The notes under the pieces are model-generated. The model ran no database searches and was not told where the DNA came from. It was given only the letters and a program-made list of their open reading frames with translations. Below, in pieces: positions 15,685 through 23,919 of a stretch of 64,000 nucleotides of DNA. Numbering within the stretch: position 1 is the stretch's first letter; every line of letters starts with the position of its first letter. Position numbers and translations under genes: made by a program. This DNA comes from Microbispora rosea subsp. aerata. GTDB taxonomy: Bacteria; Actinomycetota; Actinomycetes; Streptosporangiales; Streptosporangiaceae. The stretch covers positions 62,001 to 126,000 of the forward strand of contig NZ_BMPY01000005.1 in NCBI RefSeq assembly GCF_014647835.1. The letters run 5' to 3'.

Positions 15685-16830
15685 GTGGCAGAGGCGTACA
15701 TCGTCGGGGCGGTCCGCACGCCGGTCGGCAAGAAGAAGGGCGGGCTCTCCACGGTCCACCCCGTCGACCTGGCCGCCCACACTCTCTCCGCGCTCGTGGA
15801 GCGCACCGGCGTCGATCCCGCCGCCGTGGACGACGTGATCATGGGCTGCGTGATGCAGTTCGGTCCGCAGTCCATGGACATCGCGCGTAACGCGTGGCTC
15901 AGCGCGGGCCTCCCGGAGTCCGTGCCCGGAGTCACGATCGACCGGCAGTGCGGCTCGTCGCAGCAGGCCATCCACTTCGCCGCGCAGGGGGTGCTGTCGG
16001 GCACGCAAGACCTGGTCGTGGCGGCCGGCGTCGAGTCGATGTCCATCGTCCCGATGGGGTCGAGCATCACGGCGGCGCTGGAGAAGGGCATGCCGTTCCC
16101 GTTCGGCGACAAGTGGGTCGAGCGGTACGGCAAGCAGGAGATCTCCCAGTTCCGCGGTGCGGAGCTGATGTGCGAAAAGTGGGGCCTGGAGCGCGACGAG
16201 CTGGAGCGCTACGCATACGAGAGCCACCAGCGGGCCGCCAAGGCGATCGCGAACGGCTACTTCAAGGACCAGATCGCGCCGATCAACGGCGTCGAGGACG
16301 ACGAGGGTCCCAGGCCGGACACCACGCTGGAGAAGATGGCCGAGCTGAAGACCCTGCGCGAGGGCGGCCGGATCACGGCGGCCACCTCCTCGCAGATCTC
16401 CGACGGCTCCGGCGCGCTGCTCATCGCCTCCGAGCGGGCGGTGCGCGAGCACGGCCTGGTGCCGCGCGCCCGGATCGTCACGCTGGCGCTGGCCGGGGAC
16501 GACCCGGTCTACATGCTGACCGCGCCGATCCCGGCCACCCGCAAGGCGCTGGCCAAGGCGGACCTGTCGATCGACGACATCGACGTGATCGAGATCAACG
16601 AGGCCTTCGCGCCGGTGCCGCTGGCCTGGCTCAAGGAGATCGGGGCCGACCCGGCCCGGACCAACCCCAACGGCGGCGCGATCGCGCTGGGCCACCCGCT
16701 GGGCGGCACCGGCGCGATCCTCATGACCAAGCTGCTGCACGAGCTGGAGCGCACCGGCGGGCGGTACGGCCTGCAGACGATGTGCGAGGGCGGCGGCCAG
16801 GCCAACGTCACGATCATCGAGCGGCTCTGA
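15685..16830 (+). CDS. acetyl-CoA acetyltransferase (thiolase)
   Basis: The 381-residue thiolase either splits 3-ketoacyl-CoA in beta-oxidation or condenses two acetyl-CoA units. Nucleophile C89 lies in DRQCGSSQQA. H337 lies in GHPLGGTGA and the second cysteine, C367, in MCEGGGQAN; all are canonical. GGAGG lies four bases before the GTG start. The gene is monocistronic: a palindromic operator precedes it and a strong terminator follows 10 bases after the stop. The degradative and synthetic forms cannot be separated from sequence alone. The acyl-CoA dehydrogenases nearby favour degradation. Confidence 0.95.
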   Translation: MAEAYIVGAVRTPVGKKKGGLSTVHPVDLAAHTLSALVERTGVDPAAVDDVIMGCVMQFGPQSMDIARNAWLSAGLPESVPGVTIDRQCGSSQQAIHFAAQGVLSGTQDLVVAAGVESMSIVPMGSSITAALEKGMPFPFGDKWVERYGKQEISQFRGAELMCEKWGLERDELERYAYESHQRAAKAIANGYFKDQIAPINGVEDDEGPRPDTTLEKMAELKTLREGGRITAATSSQISDGSGALLIASERAVREHGLVPRARIVTLALAGDDPVYMLTAPIPATRKALAKADLSIDDIDVIEINEAFAPVPLAWLKEIGADPARTNPNGGAIALGHPLGGTGAILMTKLLHELERTGGRYGLQTMCEGGGQANVTIIERL

Positions 16831-16840
16831 CGCTCCCCGC

Positions 16841-16882
16841 ACGAAAGGGCACCCCGGTCAAGCGTCGGGGTGCCCTTTTCGT
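16841..16882 (+). terminator. terminator after the thiolase
   Basis: The arms GAAAGGGCACCCCG and CGGGGTGCCCTTTTC pair almost perfectly around a nine-base loop, and T-rich sequence follows. It begins ten bases after the thiolase stop codon. Confidence 0.85.
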
Positions 16883-16902
16883 GTCCTTTTTCGACGCTTG
16901 TT

Positions 16903-17140
16903 GCCTCGCCGCGGCCGGCCTGACGGCCGGCGGCATGTTCGGCGTGTCGGAAACGTGGACTTGGAAAGGGCGCCCCGGGTGTGTGCCGGGGTGCCCTTTC
17001 GGTGCTTGTGCGTGTGGTGTTACTTGGCTCTGGGCAGGCGTCGCGGCTGCCGTACCGGTCTCATGGGCGGGGCCGGGATCCGCCGCGGCGGCGGGAACGA
17101 ACGCCGAGGCTGCGGCACGCGCGGGTTCCGTTGCTCGCCG
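16903..17140. repeat. 238-bp direct repeat, copy 1
   Basis: This stretch is repeated at 17836-18073 with about seven single-base differences and no gaps. It contains a hairpin terminator (16964-17000) and, on the minus strand, the last 36 or so codons of a Pro/Arg-rich peptide frame. In this copy the upstream part of that frame is replaced by unrelated sequence. The two copies flank the Uma2-family gene. Confidence 0.9.
17020..17138 (-). pseudogene. 5'-truncated copy of the Pro/Arg-rich peptide gene
   Basis: On the minus strand this repeats the C-terminal part of the peptide gene at 17953-18099, with PQPRR, PPPRRIPAPPMRP and LPRAK then stop. The ribosome binding site, ATG and first codons of the intact copy are missing, and no good start codon replaces them. 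The reading frame is preserved, which suggests a recent duplication or deletion. Whether any product is made is unknown. Confidence 0.4.
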
Positions 17141-17228
17141 GCGACGCCCGGCCGAGGCTCCGGCCCTTGCGAGCCTGCTGGGTTACGCTGAGTCGTGACT
17201 GGTGGCAATCCGGGGTGGAGGAGGCGGA

Positions 17229-17828
17229 ATGAGCGTCGCCTATGATGACAGGGAGCACTCCTATCACCACGGTCCGTACACGATCGCCGACCTGGATCGC
17301 ATGCCCAGGGACGCGCGGTACGAGCTGGTCGACGGATGGATCGTCATGTCCCCCTGGCCCGGCATTCGCCACGACCACGCGGTCCGGAACCTGCGGACCC
17401 GGCTGGAAGCGGCGGTCGCCCGCGCCGGTGCCGATTTGTACGTGAACGGCCCCGTCGACGTGTTCACATCCACCGGGATACGCGTGCCCGATGTCGCGGT
17501 TGTAGACGGCAGGGCGGCCCGGCGTGCGATCGAGCGGGACGAGCGGGCCTACCAGGGAGTGGATCTGCTTCTCGTGGTCGAGGTCGTCTCCCGGGAGAGC
17601 GCGAGCGAGCGGACCGACAGATACGAGAAACCCAGCGAATACGCCAAAGCGGGGATCGCCCAGTATTGGGTCGTGGACCTGGAGCCCAAGCCGAACATCA
17701 CGGTCTGGACGCTGGCGCCCGGTCACGGCGTCTGCCGGCGGGTCGAGCGTGTCTTCGCCGGAGACCTGCTCGAGGCGCGCGATCCGGTCGAGCTCACGAT
17801 CGATCCGGCGGTGCTCCTGTCGGTCTGA
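17229..17828 (+). CDS. Uma2-family (DUF820) PD-(D/E)XK endonuclease-like protein
   Basis: The 199-residue protein has the Uma2 core: E32 in YELVDG, D88 in RVPDVAVV, E118 in LLVVEVVS and K134 in YEKPSEYAKAG, then YWVVD. These are the PD-(D/E)XK metal-nuclease residues and all are present. The biological role of the family is not established; it is often found in many copies per genome and linked with mobile DNA. GGAGGAGG lies four bases before the ATG; a start nine codons earlier lacks this. The gene lies between two direct repeats of 238 bp, so it may be part of a small duplicated or mobile cassette. Confidence 0.9.
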   Translation: MSVAYDDREHSYHHGPYTIADLDRMPRDARYELVDGWIVMSPWPGIRHDHAVRNLRTRLEAAVARAGADLYVNGPVDVFTSTGIRVPDVAVVDGRAARRAIERDERAYQGVDLLLVVEVVSRESASERTDRYEKPSEYAKAGIAQYWVVDLEPKPNITVWTLAPGHGVCRRVERVFAGDLLEARDPVELTIDPAVLLSV

Positions 17829-17835
17829 GGTGATC

Positions 17836-18073
17836 GCCTCGCCGCGGCCGGCCTGACGGCCGGCGGCATGTTCGGCGTGTCGGAAACGTGGACTTGGAAA
17901 GGGCGCCCCGGGTGTGTGCCGGGGTGCCCTTTCGGTGCTTGTGCGTGTGGTGTTACTTGGTTCTGGGCAGGCGTCGCGGTTGCCGTACCGGTCTCATGGG
18001 CGGGGCCGGGATCCGCCGCGGCGGCGGGGACGAACGCCGAGGCTGCGGCATGTGCGGGTTCTGCTGCTTGCCG
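17836..18073. repeat. 238-bp direct repeat, copy 2
   Basis: This copy matches 16903-17140 at an offset of 933 bases. It includes the terminator hairpin at 17897-17933 and most of the intact minus-strand peptide gene. It begins eight bases after the stop of the Uma2-family gene. Confidence 0.9.
17897..17933. terminator. hairpin terminator (repeat copy 2)
   Basis: GAAAGGGCGCCCCGG and CCGGGGTGCCCTTTC pair with a single mismatch around a seven-base loop. It lies between the convergent Uma2-family gene and the minus-strand peptide gene and can serve both. An identical hairpin is in repeat copy 1 at 16964-17000. Confidence 0.8.
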
Positions 18074-18099
18074 CCTTTGCTGGACGCGCGAGTACGCAT
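17953..18099 (-). CDS. 48-residue Pro/Arg-rich cationic peptide
   Basis: The ATG at 18099 has a textbook AAGGAG eight bases upstream on the minus strand. The product starts MRTRASSKGGKQQNPH. It continues as a chain of Pro, Arg and Gln with PRRSSPPPRRIPAPPMRP and QPRRLPRTK, then stops ahead of a hairpin terminator. It has no acidic residue and no signal peptide. I do not recognise a family. The C-terminal composition recalls proline-rich ribosome-targeting peptides, but it could equally be a nucleic-acid-binding or ribosome-associated protein. A palindrome (CGGCACCGAGGTGCCG, 18128-18143) lies just upstream. A truncated second copy is at 17020-17138. Confidence 0.6.
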   Translation of the reverse strand: MRTRASSKGGKQQNPHMPQPRRSSPPPRRIPAPPMRPVRQPRRLPRTK

Positions 18100-18127
18100 A
18101 CGGGATCTCCTTGTACGTCGGGAAACG

Positions 18128-18143
18128 CGGCACCGAGGTGCCG
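18128..18143. promoter_or_regulatory. 16-bp perfect palindrome upstream of the Pro/Arg-rich peptide gene
   Basis: CGGCACCGAGGTGCCG is self-complementary throughout and lies about 30 bases before the peptide start codon. It could be an operator or a hairpin in the 5' leader. It is outside the duplicated segment. Confidence 0.4.
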
Positions 18144-18396
18144 TCACTCAGCCGCCGCGTCGGATGGACAGGGCCGGAATGCTGAGCGGATCAGCGCGCA
18201 GAGGCTGATCAGCGGTCGCCGTACAGAATCCACATGCGGACGACCCTAACAAGCCGCCACATCGCGGAACAAAGGGTTTTCTGTCCCGCCGGGAGCGGCC
18301 CAAGTGATCGGCAAGTGACACACCAGACTTCGGCAAGTCGGGTCCTGTGTACTCAAGCCCGTCAAAGCAGACCATCTCGCTGCACGGGAGATATCC

Positions 18397-18555
18397 ATGA
18401 AGTCGATCAAGCGCGCCGCGGCCGTTCTCGCTGCCACCGCCGTCGCGGTCACCACCTTCGGCGTCCTGTCCGGCCCGGCGAACGCCCAGAGGCCCGAGGG
18501 TTGGTATCGCTGCTACATCTCGGGTTACGGCTGGATGTGGTGCCTCGACGTGTGA
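18397..18555 (+). CDS. small secreted Trp/Cys-rich peptide precursor (52 residues)
   Basis: GGGAG precedes the ATG by six bases. Residues 1-30 are a clear Sec signal peptide: KSIKR, a hydrophobic stretch AAAVLAATAVAVTTFGVL, and a cleavage-type ending GPANA. The predicted mature part is only 22 residues, QRPEGWYRCYISGYGWMWCL then DV. It contains three Trp, three Tyr and two Cys spaced ten apart, so a disulfide loop is likely outside the cell. The family is not recognised. The upstream 297 bases (18100-18396) hold no other gene; they contain repeated GCAAGT motifs near 18300-18340. Confidence 0.7.
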   Translation: MKSIKRAAAVLAATAVAVTTFGVLSGPANAQRPEGWYRCYISGYGWMWCLDV

Positions 18556-18602
18556 GCCTGACCGGCCACGCCGTACGGCCCCGCCCCCGTATGACCGGGA
18601 GC

Positions 18603-18693
18603 GGGGCCGTCGCAGTCCCGCACCCGAATGGCCGAGGGCAGGGCCGTCGCAGTCCCGCCCTCGGATGACCGGGGCGGGGCCGTCGCGTTCCCG
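18603..18693. repeat. about 37-bp tandem repeat, three copies
   Basis: The segment GGGCCGTCGCAGTCCCG recurs at about 18604, 18641 and 18677 with a few changes. Between copies lies a variable segment containing GAATGGCCG or GGATGACCG. It fills the gap between the small secreted peptide gene and the end of the large acyl-CoA dehydrogenase gene and may act in termination. Confidence 0.6.
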
Positions 18694-20571
18694 TCAGCCG
18701 ATGCGCCGGTGGACGTCCTCGAACATCGACGGCCCGGTGCGCTGCGGGGCGATCCACGGGCCCTCCAGCGACGGGTCGATGATGCCCTCCTCCAGGAACG
18801 TGTATCGCCCGTCGAGCACCCGCCGGGCCAGCCGTACGTCCCGGGAGTCGGTGTTGTCCCACAGCCGGTCGAACAGCGCCTCGGCCCGCTGCCGCGCCTG
18901 GTGGCAGAAGGTGTCCGCCAGTTCGTACGGCTTGTGCCCGAAGTCCGCCGATTCCTCCTGCGCGCGCACGCAGACCGCCGTGATGGCGAACAGCTCGGCG
19001 CCGATGTCCACGATCCGCGACAGGAACCCCTGCTTGTGCTCCAGCCGCGCCTGCCAGCGGGACATGCCGTAGAAGATGGACCGCGCGAGCCTGCGGCTGG
19101 TCCGCTCGACATACCGCAGGTGCTGGGCCAGCGGGCCGAACTCGGCGTACGACGTGGGAAGCTGGCCGGGCCCGGTCACCAGGCTCGGCAGCCACTTGGC
19201 GTAGAACGCGCCGGCCCGGGTGGCCGCCCGCCCCTTGGCGCGCAGGCCGGCCTTCGGGTCGACGAGCTCGCCCGCGACCGACAGGTGCGCGTCCACCGCC
19301 TCACGGGCGATGAGCAGGTGCATGATCTCGGTCGAGCCCTCGAAGATGCGGTTGATTCGCAGGTCGCGCAGCATCTGCTCGACGGGCACGCCCCGCTCGC
19401 CGCGGGCGTGCAGCGACTGGGCGGTCTCGTAGCCGCGCCCGCCCCGCATCTGCACCAGCTCGTCCATCAGCCGCCAGGCCATCTCCGAGCCGTACAGCTT
19501 GGCCAGCGCGGCCTCGATGCGGATGTCGTTGCGCTCGTCGTCGGCCATCCGGCTGGCGAGATCCACCACCGACTCCAGGGCGTACGTGGTGGCGGAGATG
19601 AAGGCGACCTTGCGGGCCACCGCCTCATGCTGGCCGACGGGACGCCCCCACTGGACCCGCTCGCGCCCCCACTCGCGGGCGATCTTCGTCGCCCACTTCG
19701 CCGCGCCGACGCAGGTGGCGGGCAGCGAGAGGCGTCCGGTGTTGAGCGTGGTCAGGGCGATCTTCAAGCCCTGGCCCTCACGGCCGATGAGGTTCTCCAC
19801 GGGCACGCGCACCTGGTGGAACCGGGTGACGCCGTTTTCGATGCCGCGCAGGCCCATGAACTGGTTGCGGTGCTCGACGGTGATGCCGGGGGAGTCGGCC
19901 TCGACCACGAACGCCGAGATCTTCGAGCCGGTGCGGGCCATCACGACCAGCAGGTCGGCGACCACGCCGTTGGTCGTCCACAGCTTCACACCGTTGATCA
20001 CGTACGCGTCGCCGTCGCGTACGGCGGTCGTCGACAACCGGGCGGGATCGGAGCCGACGTCCGGCTCGGTCAGCAGGAACGCCGAGATCTCCCCCCGGGC
20101 GCAGCGGGGCAGGAAGCGGCGCTTCTGCTCGGGGGTGCCGAACAGCCGCAGCGGCTGCGGAACCCCGATGGACTGGTGGGCAGACAACAGCGCGCTGAGC
20201 GCGGGGGAGCACGACGTCACGAGTCCCAGCGCGCGGCAGTAGTACAGATGGCTCAGTCCCAGCCCGCCGTACTCCTCCTCGATGGTCATGCCGAACGCGC
20301 CGATCGCCGCCAGGCCCTTGACCACCTCGTCCGGAATCATGGCATTGCGCTCGATGAGCTGCGGATCGACCTTCTCCTGCAGGAACGCCCGCAGGGTGCG
20401 CAGGAAGTCGTCCCCCTTCTTGATCTCCTGCTCGGACAGGCGGGGGGCGGGATGCACGAGGTCGAGCCGGAAATCTCCGAGGAAGAGCTGTTTGCCGAAG
20501 CTCGGCCGGGTCCACTCCGCCTCGCGCGCCTGCTCGGCCACCTCCCTGGCCTTGGCGTAATCGGTCGTCAT
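18694..20571 (-). CDS. acyl-CoA dehydrogenase, large VLCAD-like form (625 aa)
   Basis: This flavoprotein is longer than the usual 380-residue enzymes. It has an N-terminal extension of about 50 residues and a C-terminal helical extension of about 190, as in very-long-chain acyl-CoA dehydrogenases. The core has FLLTEPDVGSDPARL, INGVKLWTTNGV and RIFEGSTEIMHL. E411 in FEGSTEI is the probable catalytic base, the MCAD/VLCAD position, unlike the enzyme at 6543. GAGGAGG lies six bases before the ATG at 20571; the longer frame upstream has no such site. It should oxidise long-chain acyl-CoA in the cytoplasm or at the membrane. Confidence 0.94.
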   Translation of the reverse strand: MTTDYAKAREVAEQAREAEWTRPSFGKQLFLGDFRLDLVHPAPRLSEQEIKKGDDFLRTLRAFLQEKVDPQLIERNAMIPDEVVKGLAAIGAFGMTIEEEYGGLGLSHLYYCRALGLVTSCSPALSALLSAHQSIGVPQPLRLFGTPEQKRRFLPRCARGEISAFLLTEPDVGSDPARLSTTAVRDGDAYVINGVKLWTTNGVVADLLVVMARTGSKISAFVVEADSPGITVEHRNQFMGLRGIENGVTRFHQVRVPVENLIGREGQGLKIALTTLNTGRLSLPATCVGAAKWATKIAREWGRERVQWGRPVGQHEAVARKVAFISATTYALESVVDLASRMADDERNDIRIEAALAKLYGSEMAWRLMDELVQMRGGRGYETAQSLHARGERGVPVEQMLRDLRINRIFEGSTEIMHLLIAREAVDAHLSVAGELVDPKAGLRAKGRAATRAGAFYAKWLPSLVTGPGQLPTSYAEFGPLAQHLRYVERTSRRLARSIFYGMSRWQARLEHKQGFLSRIVDIGAELFAITAVCVRAQEESADFGHKPYELADTFCHQARQRAEALFDRLWDNTDSRDVRLARRVLDGRYTFLEEGIIDPSLEGPWIAPQRTGPSMFEDVHRRIG

Positions 20572-20612
20572 CGTCGACCTCCTCGGCGGTGAAATGAGCT
20601 GTGACTCGTTAC

Positions 20613-22001
20613 CTACCCGCCAGTAGCCTCTTGCACCGCCGGAAGCGTGATGTGGATGGCAGTGCCACCGCCGGGTGAGGAGTCGATCCGGCACCGCCCG
20701 CCGTGCGCCTCAACGATGGCCTTCACGATCGACAGGCCGAGCCCCGCCCCGCCGGACAGGTGATCCTCGCCCCGCTGGAACCGGTCGAAGGCGCGCTCCG
20801 CCTGCTCCTTGCTCATCCCCGGGCCGGTGTCGCGCACCACGATCGTCACCTGGTCTCCGCTGCGCAGCAGCCGTACGGTGGCTTTGGTGCCCTCGGGAGT
20901 GTGCGCCCGCACGTTGCCGAGCAGGTTGACGAGCACCTGCCGCACCCTGGCCTCGTCCACCGTCGCGACCAGGGAGGGCGGGGCCTCGACCGTCACGGGG
21001 TACGCGGGGTCGACGGCGGCCGAGTCGGCGGCCACCTCGCGGGCCATCTCGGCCAGGTCGGTCTCGGTCAGCGCGAGGGCCGCGCCCCGGTCGAGCCGCG
21101 CGAGCTCCAGCATCTCGCCCACCAGGCGTCCCATGCGGTTGGCCTCGGCCTCGATCCTGCCCATTATCTTCGGCAGGTCCTCGGGCGGGATGGCCCCGGC
21201 CCGATACAGCTCGGCGTACCCGGAGATGGTCGACAGCGGGGTGCGCAGCTCGTGGGAGGCGTCGGCGGCGAACCTGCGCACGCGGTCTTCCGACGCCTGA
21301 CGGTCGCGGAAGGCGTCGCCGATCCGGTCGAGCATGAGGTTGATCGCGGCGCCGAGCCTGCCGACCTCAGACGAGCCCTCGGGCATCCGGGCCGACAGGT
21401 CGACTCTCTCGGCCACGAGGTGGGCGGTCCGCGCCATCTTGCCGAGCGGCGCGAGCCCGCCGGCGATCAGCAGCCGGCCACCCGCGGCCAGCAGCAGCAT
21501 CAGCACCCCTCCGGTCGCCATCTCGTAGATCAGGAGATGGCGCACCGGATCGTCGACCGCGTCCAGGGGCACCGCGATGACCATCAGCCGCAGACCGCTC
21601 GGCGACAGGGCCGCGGCCGCGATCAGCTCGTGCCTGCCGCTCGGGTCGAGGTCGAACGTACGGCCCTGCGCCGCGTACGCCAGCAGCTTGTCCTTGCCCA
21701 GCGCCTCGGTCAGCCCCGGGACGGCGGCGGCGTCCTCCGCGTCGCCGCCGGCCAGGTGGGCGCGGTTCTCGGAGAGGTTGTACACGGCGAGGGCGTAGGT
21801 GGAGCCGGTCAGCGCCTGCTCCAGCGGGTCGCCCACCACCACCCGGCGTGCCGCCGTGACGGTCGCCGCCACCACCTGCCCCTCCAGCCGCGTACGCAGG
21901 TGCCCGCGCAGAACGAGGACGCTGACCAGGGAGAGCACGACGAGCAGGACCGCGCTCACCCCGAGCAGCCCGGCGAGCAGGCGCGTCCTGAGCGACATCA
22001 C
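20613..22001 (-). CDS. two-component sensor histidine kinase
   Basis: The 462-residue membrane kinase has a helix at about 8-32, an extracellular sensing region of roughly 120 residues and a second helix at about 160-182. These are followed by HAMP (about 185-235), a HisKA domain with phospho-acceptor H250 in DASHELRTPL, and a HATPase domain with N box NLLGNVRAHT, DTGPGMS and GGAGLGLSIVKA. The signal is unknown. It lies seven bases after the response-regulator gene on the same strand, so the two form an operon. The start may be the GTG at 22001 or the ATG one codon later. Confidence 0.95.
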   Translation of the reverse strand: MMSLRTRLLAGLLGVSAVLLVVLSLVSVLVLRGHLRTRLEGQVVAATVTAARRVVVGDPLEQALTGSTYALAVYNLSENRAHLAGGDAEDAAAVPGLTEALGKDKLLAYAAQGRTFDLDPSGRHELIAAAALSPSGLRLMVIAVPLDAVDDPVRHLLIYEMATGGVLMLLLAAGGRLLIAGGLAPLGKMARTAHLVAERVDLSARMPEGSSEVGRLGAAINLMLDRIGDAFRDRQASEDRVRRFAADASHELRTPLSTISGYAELYRAGAIPPEDLPKIMGRIEAEANRMGRLVGEMLELARLDRGAALALTETDLAEMAREVAADSAAVDPAYPVTVEAPPSLVATVDEARVRQVLVNLLGNVRAHTPEGTKATVRLLRSGDQVTIVVRDTGPGMSKEQAERAFDRFQRGEDHLSGGAGLGLSIVKAIVEAHGGRCRIDSSPGGGTAIHITLPAVQEATGG

Positions 22002-22008
22002 GACGCCG

Positions 22009-22707
22009 TCACGCGTCCTGAGGCGGGCGCAGCGAATATCCGATGCCGCGCTGGGTGTGGATGAGCGGCGGTCCGAGCGGGTCGAGCTTGCGGCGCAGGT
22101 AGGAGATGTAGGTCTCCAGCACCTGCGAGCTTCCGCCGTAGCCCCAGACCTCCTCCAGCAGCCGCCGCTTGGTGAGCACCAGACCCGCGTTGGCCATCAG
22201 GAAGGCCAGCAGGCGAAACTCGGTCGGCGACAGCTCCACGGGGACGCCGCCGCGCCGCACCTCCCAGCGCGCCTCGTCGAGCTCCAGGTCGGCGACCCGC
22301 AGGATCGGCCCGTGCGCCCGCTCGGCCGCCTCGGGCACGGTCGTACGCCGCAGCACGGCGCGGATCCGCGCGACCAGCGCCTCGACGGAGAAGGGTTTGG
22401 TGACGTAGTCGTCCCCGCCCAGCGTCAGGCCGCGTACGGTGTCGGCGACCGCGTCGCGCGCGGTGAGGAAGATGACGGGAGGATGCACGCCGTCGGCGCG
22501 AATCCGTCGGCACACCTCGAAGCCATCGATGTCGGGCAGCATCACGTCGAGGACGACCAGGTCGGGCTGGTCCCGCGCGACCTCGCCGAGCGCCGCGGCG
22601 CCCGTGCCCACGGCCGTCACCTGGAAACCGTGGAATCGGAGGGCGACTTCCACGATGTCCCGGATGTTCGGCTCGTCCTCGACCACGAGGATCCTGGTTT
22701 CAGTCAT
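22009..22707 (-). CDS. OmpR-family response regulator
   Basis: The 232-residue protein has a receiver domain with acidic D11/E12 in VVEDEPN, phospho-acceptor D54 in VVLDVMLPD and K in YVTKPF. Its C-terminal winged-helix domain ends YISYLRRKLD and QRGIGYSLR. It is paired with the kinase immediately downstream. The ATG at 22707 gives the usual MTETRILVVEDE beginning; no strong ribosome binding site is seen. The target genes are not evident. Confidence 0.95.
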   Translation of the reverse strand: MTETRILVVEDEPNIRDIVEVALRFHGFQVTAVGTGAAALGEVARDQPDLVVLDVMLPDIDGFEVCRRIRADGVHPPVIFLTARDAVADTVRGLTLGGDDYVTKPFSVEALVARIRAVLRRTTVPEAAERAHGPILRVADLELDEARWEVRRGGVPVELSPTEFRLLAFLMANAGLVLTKRRLLEEVWGYGGSSQVLETYISYLRRKLDPLGPPLIHTQRGIGYSLRPPQDA

Positions 22708-23126
22708 GGGGGACCCATTGTGCAAGGTCCGTGGCCTTGGTCGCACATGGAGGCATTCGATACCCGCCTCCGGCAGGCGCGTGACGAGAACTTTCCGCCC
22801 TGTACGGCGGTCCCACGACGGCCACGCCCCAAAGGCCCCGCTCCGCTCTCGCGCTAGGCCAGGGAGTGAAATGCCGCCCGTCGCGAGCGCGGGCGGATGC
22901 TGCTCTCGCTTCCTTCGGCTCGGCTGGGTCCGGTTGCTCGGCTGGGTTTGTCCCGCGAGCGTCGGCCGGGTTGGTCGCTATGCCGGAGAGAAGTCTCCGG
23001 TCCTCACAAAGCCCGCCTCGCTCCACCCACGCGAATTCCCGCAGGCTCGGAATTTTCGCGAGGCCCGGTCCGGGCTTCCGTTGCGCCTCGCTCCCTCCAC
23101 CCCGGCGAGCGTCGGCGGACGACGCA
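22708..23126. other. 419-bp gap without a recognised gene
   Basis: The stretch lies between the response-regulator start and the methyltransferase stop. It must hold the promoter of the two-component operon. An imperfect inverted element (CGCGAATTCC ... GGAATTTTCGCG) is at about 23031-23061. I see no supported coding frame, RNA gene or clear terminator. Confidence 0.5.
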
Positions 23127-23858
23127 CTAGCCGGGGACGCGGGCCACGCAGAAGACGGTCTGGCCGAACGGCGGGCGGATGAACCGCTCGATGAACCGCG
23201 TCATCGGCACGACGGTCCGGTCGTAGATCTTGACGAGCCTGGGGTCGGGGTAGCCGACGCCGCCCCGTCGCACCGCCGCCCACCAGGCGATGCCGCCGAG
23301 GAAGTTGATCGGCTTGAGCACCTGGATGGCGAGGCCGGCGTCGGTGACCGTCTTGCGCAGCGTGGCGGGGGTGTAGCGCTGGACATGCCCCACCTTGCGG
23401 TCGAAGTCCCCGTAGAGCTGCATATATCCGGGCACCCAGATGACGATCCGGCCACCGGGGGTCGTCACCTTGGCCAGCGAGCGCAGCGCCTCGGCGTCCT
23501 CCTCGATGTGCTCGAGGACGTTCATCATCACGACGGTGTCGACCGGCTCGTCCAGCGGGATGTCGGTCGGCAGGCCGAACTGAAGCACCGACACGTTCGG
23601 GCGGTCGGCGAACCTCTTGTGCAGCTGCTCGACGCAGTAGGGATCGAAGTCGCTCACCACGAGCCGGTCCAGGCGCGGCAGGAACTGCTCGGCGAAGTGC
23701 CCGAGACCCGAGCCGACCTCCAGCAGCGACCGCCCGACGTGCGGCGCGACCATGTCGAATTCGTACTGCCGGTAGTTCTTGGCCTCGTCGCCGCCGAGGT
23801 GGTTCTCTAGAGCCTCGTCCCCGGCCGCCGGCTGGACTACTCGGTCATACCCAGACAT
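23127..23858 (-). CDS. class I SAM-dependent methyltransferase
   Basis: The 243-residue protein carries the S-adenosylmethionine-binding motif LLEVGSGLGHF at 45-55, the acidic VVSDFDPYC strand after it, and a TVVMMNVLEHIEED motif IV. These are typical of small-molecule methyltransferases of the Methyltransf_11/UbiG type. A C-terminal region with FIERFIRPPFGQ may contact the substrate. GAGGAT precedes the ATG. No neighbouring pathway genes are present, so the substrate cannot be inferred. Confidence 0.88.
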   Translation of the reverse strand: MSGYDRVVQPAAGDEALENHLGGDEAKNYRQYEFDMVAPHVGRSLLEVGSGLGHFAEQFLPRLDRLVVSDFDPYCVEQLHKRFADRPNVSVLQFGLPTDIPLDEPVDTVVMMNVLEHIEEDAEALRSLAKVTTPGGRIVIWVPGYMQLYGDFDRKVGHVQRYTPATLRKTVTDAGLAIQVLKPINFLGGIAWWAAVRRGGVGYPDPRLVKIYDRTVVPMTRFIERFIRPPFGQTVFCVARVPG

Positions 23859-23919
23859 AAGATCCTCGATCTGCGCGCTGACGGTCGTGGAAAGTGTAGT
23901 GCCCGCCTGATCGGCGGGG

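Noticed and set aside
17868-18185. A 105-codon plus-strand frame over repeat copy 2, starting MFGVSETW.
   Set aside because: It lacks a ribosome binding site and overlaps the minus-strand peptide gene and its terminator hairpin, which explain the conservation better.
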